Below are positions 61,598-64,000 of a stretch of 64,000 nucleotides of DNA, one piece after another; the stretch's first letter is position 1; each line of letters opens with the position of its first letter. Below the pieces are notes generated by a model. That model was not told where the DNA came from and did not search any database. It was given only the letters and a program-made list of their open reading frames with translations. The stretch comes from Manduca sexta. Taxonomy: Eukaryota > Arthropoda > Insecta > Lepidoptera > Sphingidae. The translations under genes and the position numbers were made by a program. Location of the stretch: positions 7,626,001 through 7,690,000 of the forward strand of contig NC_051124.1 in NCBI RefSeq assembly GCF_014839805.1. The letters run 5' to 3'.

Positions 61598-61690
61598 ATC
61601 CTATGATGTGATAGGGGAGGGGGGGGGGTTTCTCCTTATCAGGCTCTAACTCCAGATTCCAGGCTGATGCTGAGCAGAACAATTCAATAT
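61598..61690 (-). repeat. Fragment of SINE family B with a G run
   Basis: TCCTATGATGTGATAGGGGA and CCAGGCTGATGCTGAGCAGA match family B. A run of about nine G (61,620-61,628) has grown in the middle. Confidence 0.6.
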
Positions 61691-61723
61691 AACTTACACT
61701 AACAATATCAAAAATAACCTAAT

Positions 61724-62008
61724 AAGTATTAAAATTAAACTATTTTTCGGATTTTATCTCGGATTTAAAATTTTAGTTTTCTTCTGCGTAGATCGGAGCA
61801 CTAACAGCTAAAATTTAAAAAGTTGTATATTTGTAAAATGTAGGTAGATATTGTAACTTTGACTTTGCGCATGAACAACACCTCAGTCCCCCGCGAGACT
61901 ATGAAGGCTGCAAAGTCTTCGAAACGTCGGGAGAAAACTAAAATATTTAAACCGCGATAAAATTCGAAATATAGTTTAAATGTATGTGTAACATTCGCGT
62001 AAACATAA
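61724..62008. repeat. Family G repeats in inverted arrangement
   Basis: A plus-strand fragment (61724-61800: ATTAAACTATTTTTCGG, TTTTATCTCGG, TTTTAGTTTTCT) is followed by a longer minus-strand copy (61826-62008) with the core CGAAACGTCGGGAGAAAAC on the top strand. The pair could fold back on itself. Confidence 0.55.
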
Positions 62009-63972
62009 GAAATCATTAACCTCATAAGTAATTTATCTAGACACAAATATAAATAAGGAAGTGTAACCCATGCTAAAAAAAGAACTAAATGAGATGACAT
62101 AAACAGCCTCACGTGTTACACTGATCGAGATGTTTTTATAATTAGTGTCGTAATCTTCGTCCTTGACACGATTTTATCACCGGATGTAGTTCACATTAAA
62201 GTTGAATATTTGCATAATGGAGCATCCATACCTACAGAACAAGACATCTGTTTGAAGCGAGATGAAGATTGTATTCGGCATAGTAACTGAATGTTTCAAC
62301 GATTAGTTTTGAACAATGACTGATTATCTTAGATGGATTGAGCAATAGAATTCACAAATAATGATATTGAATTTGTAAGAGATCTTTAAAACAGATGATA
62401 TAAAGAACGATGACTTCATTACTATTCGAACATAATTTTTGTGTTAAAATTTAGAATCTGTTTAAGAACACGAACGAATTTTAGAGTTATATAAACAGTC
62501 TAAAAAGCGATTTACGAAGAATCCCTCTAAATTAGTCATTGAAAGCAATGGAACAACTAACTTCCACTGAATAGACGGTGCAGATAAAATATTGTGAACA
62601 TAAAGAAACTACTATATCCACAAGCCAGAATAAGGTCGGTATTTGAAAGGGCTGTCTTATAATATTTATTAGCTCGATTTTCGTACGCTGCACGTTTTAG
62701 TTGAATTATACGTGTAATAGTCCAAATGATCTAAGTAAGGTGGCAATTAATTTATGTCCTCGAACGTTCAGCCGCAGTAATTCATGTTGAGATCTAGATT
62801 CTTGTGATTGGATTTAAAAACTCAGTTTCACCGATTATATAATGGATATCTTTTCATAACAGTTCACGTAACAAGACACATTATTTTGGCAATAATTCGT
62901 CTGTCAAACCGGCTTCAAGATGATCTTCTTTGTTTATATTTTTTGCGGTTATTTTCGTATATTTCTGTTTCTTGTGTCTATTATTGTAATCTATACTAAT
63001 ATTATAAAGCTAAAGTTTATTTTTGTTTGAACATGCTAATCTCAAAAATTACTAAACCGATTTTGAATTTCTTTTCACTATTGCGAAGTTACGTAACTCC
63101 TGAGTGCTATAAGCTACTTTTTATCCCGGAAAAATATTTATTCCGGATTTTTTTTCCATTTTAGAAAAACCTATGAAGAGTCTTAGTCAAGCCTGATACA
63201 CTTAACATTATTGTCTTTCTGTGATTGTCCTTGTTCCTGTTTATTTGAGATGTTTATTATAAAAGGAAAAAGAAAAGTATGTTATGTGGCCAATCCAATC
63301 AGACCCAGACCATCAGGGAATTAAGGATTTTCACTGTAAAGTTTTAGCTGTAAATCCCAATATCTCAACGGTATCCATCAGTTAACAGACAGGCAACTTT
63401 TTCCATGTTAATTTTATGGCATCCCGGAATTCAACGTTGGAGTCTTTGAATGGAAACCAGATGGATGATTTAGATTCCCGTCAGATTATATCGTGGACAA
63501 AGCGTGATGACTACCCCATTTGCCATATAAAACAAATATCTAGAATTTACAAAATGATAACAGAATAATATAGACATATTCATTTTGTCGTACATATAAG
63601 CATATTATATAGAAATTATGAATTTGCAATTAACATACCGTGAAGTCTGAAGAGACTACTTTTTTCTGATATTTTTGTTCATATTTATTGATAGTAACTA
63701 ATATTCTAGAGTACTTGACAGGTAGCTGTTTTAGATAACTGTATTTTATTATTAGTTCCTACAGTGACGAGAGTCAAGATATTTATTATTGCGAATAACA
63801 ACTTGGTCACCTGCTTTAATTGGGGCAACGTCCTTTCAAAAGCTTCATTGAGATGGTAAAGTAATATAATAATACATTATGAGATACTTAGTACGTATGT
63901 ATTATTATTTATTTACTTTAGTTTTAAAGTTACTTCTTTTTTACATTTTATATATATCTTAAGAATAATCAC
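62009..63972. other. AT-rich stretch with one repeat relic
   Basis: 62993-63180 begins ACTAATATTATAAAGCTAAA and carries AACATGCTAATCTCAAAAAT and CCCGGAAAAATATTTATTCC, matching the elements at 18862 and 43425. No gene was seen. Confidence 0.5.
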
Positions 63973-64000
63973 CTTCTGATGGCGGAGCGCAAGACCCAAG
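63973..64000 (-). CDS. Possible further upstream Spätzle exon cut by the window edge
   Basis: On the minus strand the last bases read in one frame LGSCAPPSE plus one base, then a GTGATT donor. This phase fits the exon starting at 56644, giving APPSEG-LQPAVTPLQG. The match is one phase in three and the donor is weak, so this is a lead only. On the plus strand the same bases contain ATGGCGGAGCGC, which could equally start another ORF. Confidence 0.15.

Noticed and set aside
54627..62112. Two frames sharing SRRFEDFAA-like residues (54627-54857 plus, 61801-62112 minus), first taken as a paralogous gene pair
   Set aside because: The similarity is at DNA level and covers a dispersed repeat (family G). 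Stops and composition differ outside the repeat core.

Overview
This is a 64-kb piece of an AT-rich insect nuclear genome, most likely from a moth or butterfly (Lepidoptera). It has long introns and dense short interspersed repeats and foldback elements. It contains a PIWI gene whose N-terminus and length (928 residues) resemble silkworm AGO3 as I remember it. No sign of a bacterial, plasmid or viral genome was seen. Long open frames are rare because genes are split into small exons. I rebuilt the genes by hand from splice sites and phase continuity.

Layout. 1-22,600: gene-poor and repeat-rich, with tRNA-derived SINEs, MITEs, a TATA promoter-like site near 7.4 kb, an orphan exon-like GC-rich block at 9.4 kb and an unrecognised 51-codon ORF at 10.0 kb. 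22,655-34,752 (minus): a complete 16-coding-exon AGO3-type PIWI gene, with intact phases and a complete D-E-D-H catalytic set. 36,581-41,248 (plus): a complete five-exon NFU1, the mitochondrial iron-sulfur cluster carrier, transcribed divergently from AGO3. 43,033-47,701 (minus): a Spätzle-family cystine-knot ligand gene (probably Spz4 type), with a further likely N-terminal exon at 56,526-56,644 and a possible one at the window edge. 48,000-64,000: long intron or intergenic DNA full of repeats, including a 366-bp near-perfect hairpin element flanked by TTAA.

The three genes act in different processes: transposon silencing by piRNAs in the germline (AGO3), Fe-S cluster delivery in mitochondria (NFU1) and Toll-type extracellular signalling (Spätzle). 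They share no operon-like logic. The most striking context is that AGO3, a silencer of transposons, carries members of at least five repeat families in its own introns, including a six-unit ~120-bp tandem array ending about 100 bases from a coding exon. I found no clear previously undescribed system. The best leads are the alternative 5' ends of the Spätzle gene, the hairpin element and the repeat content of AGO3.
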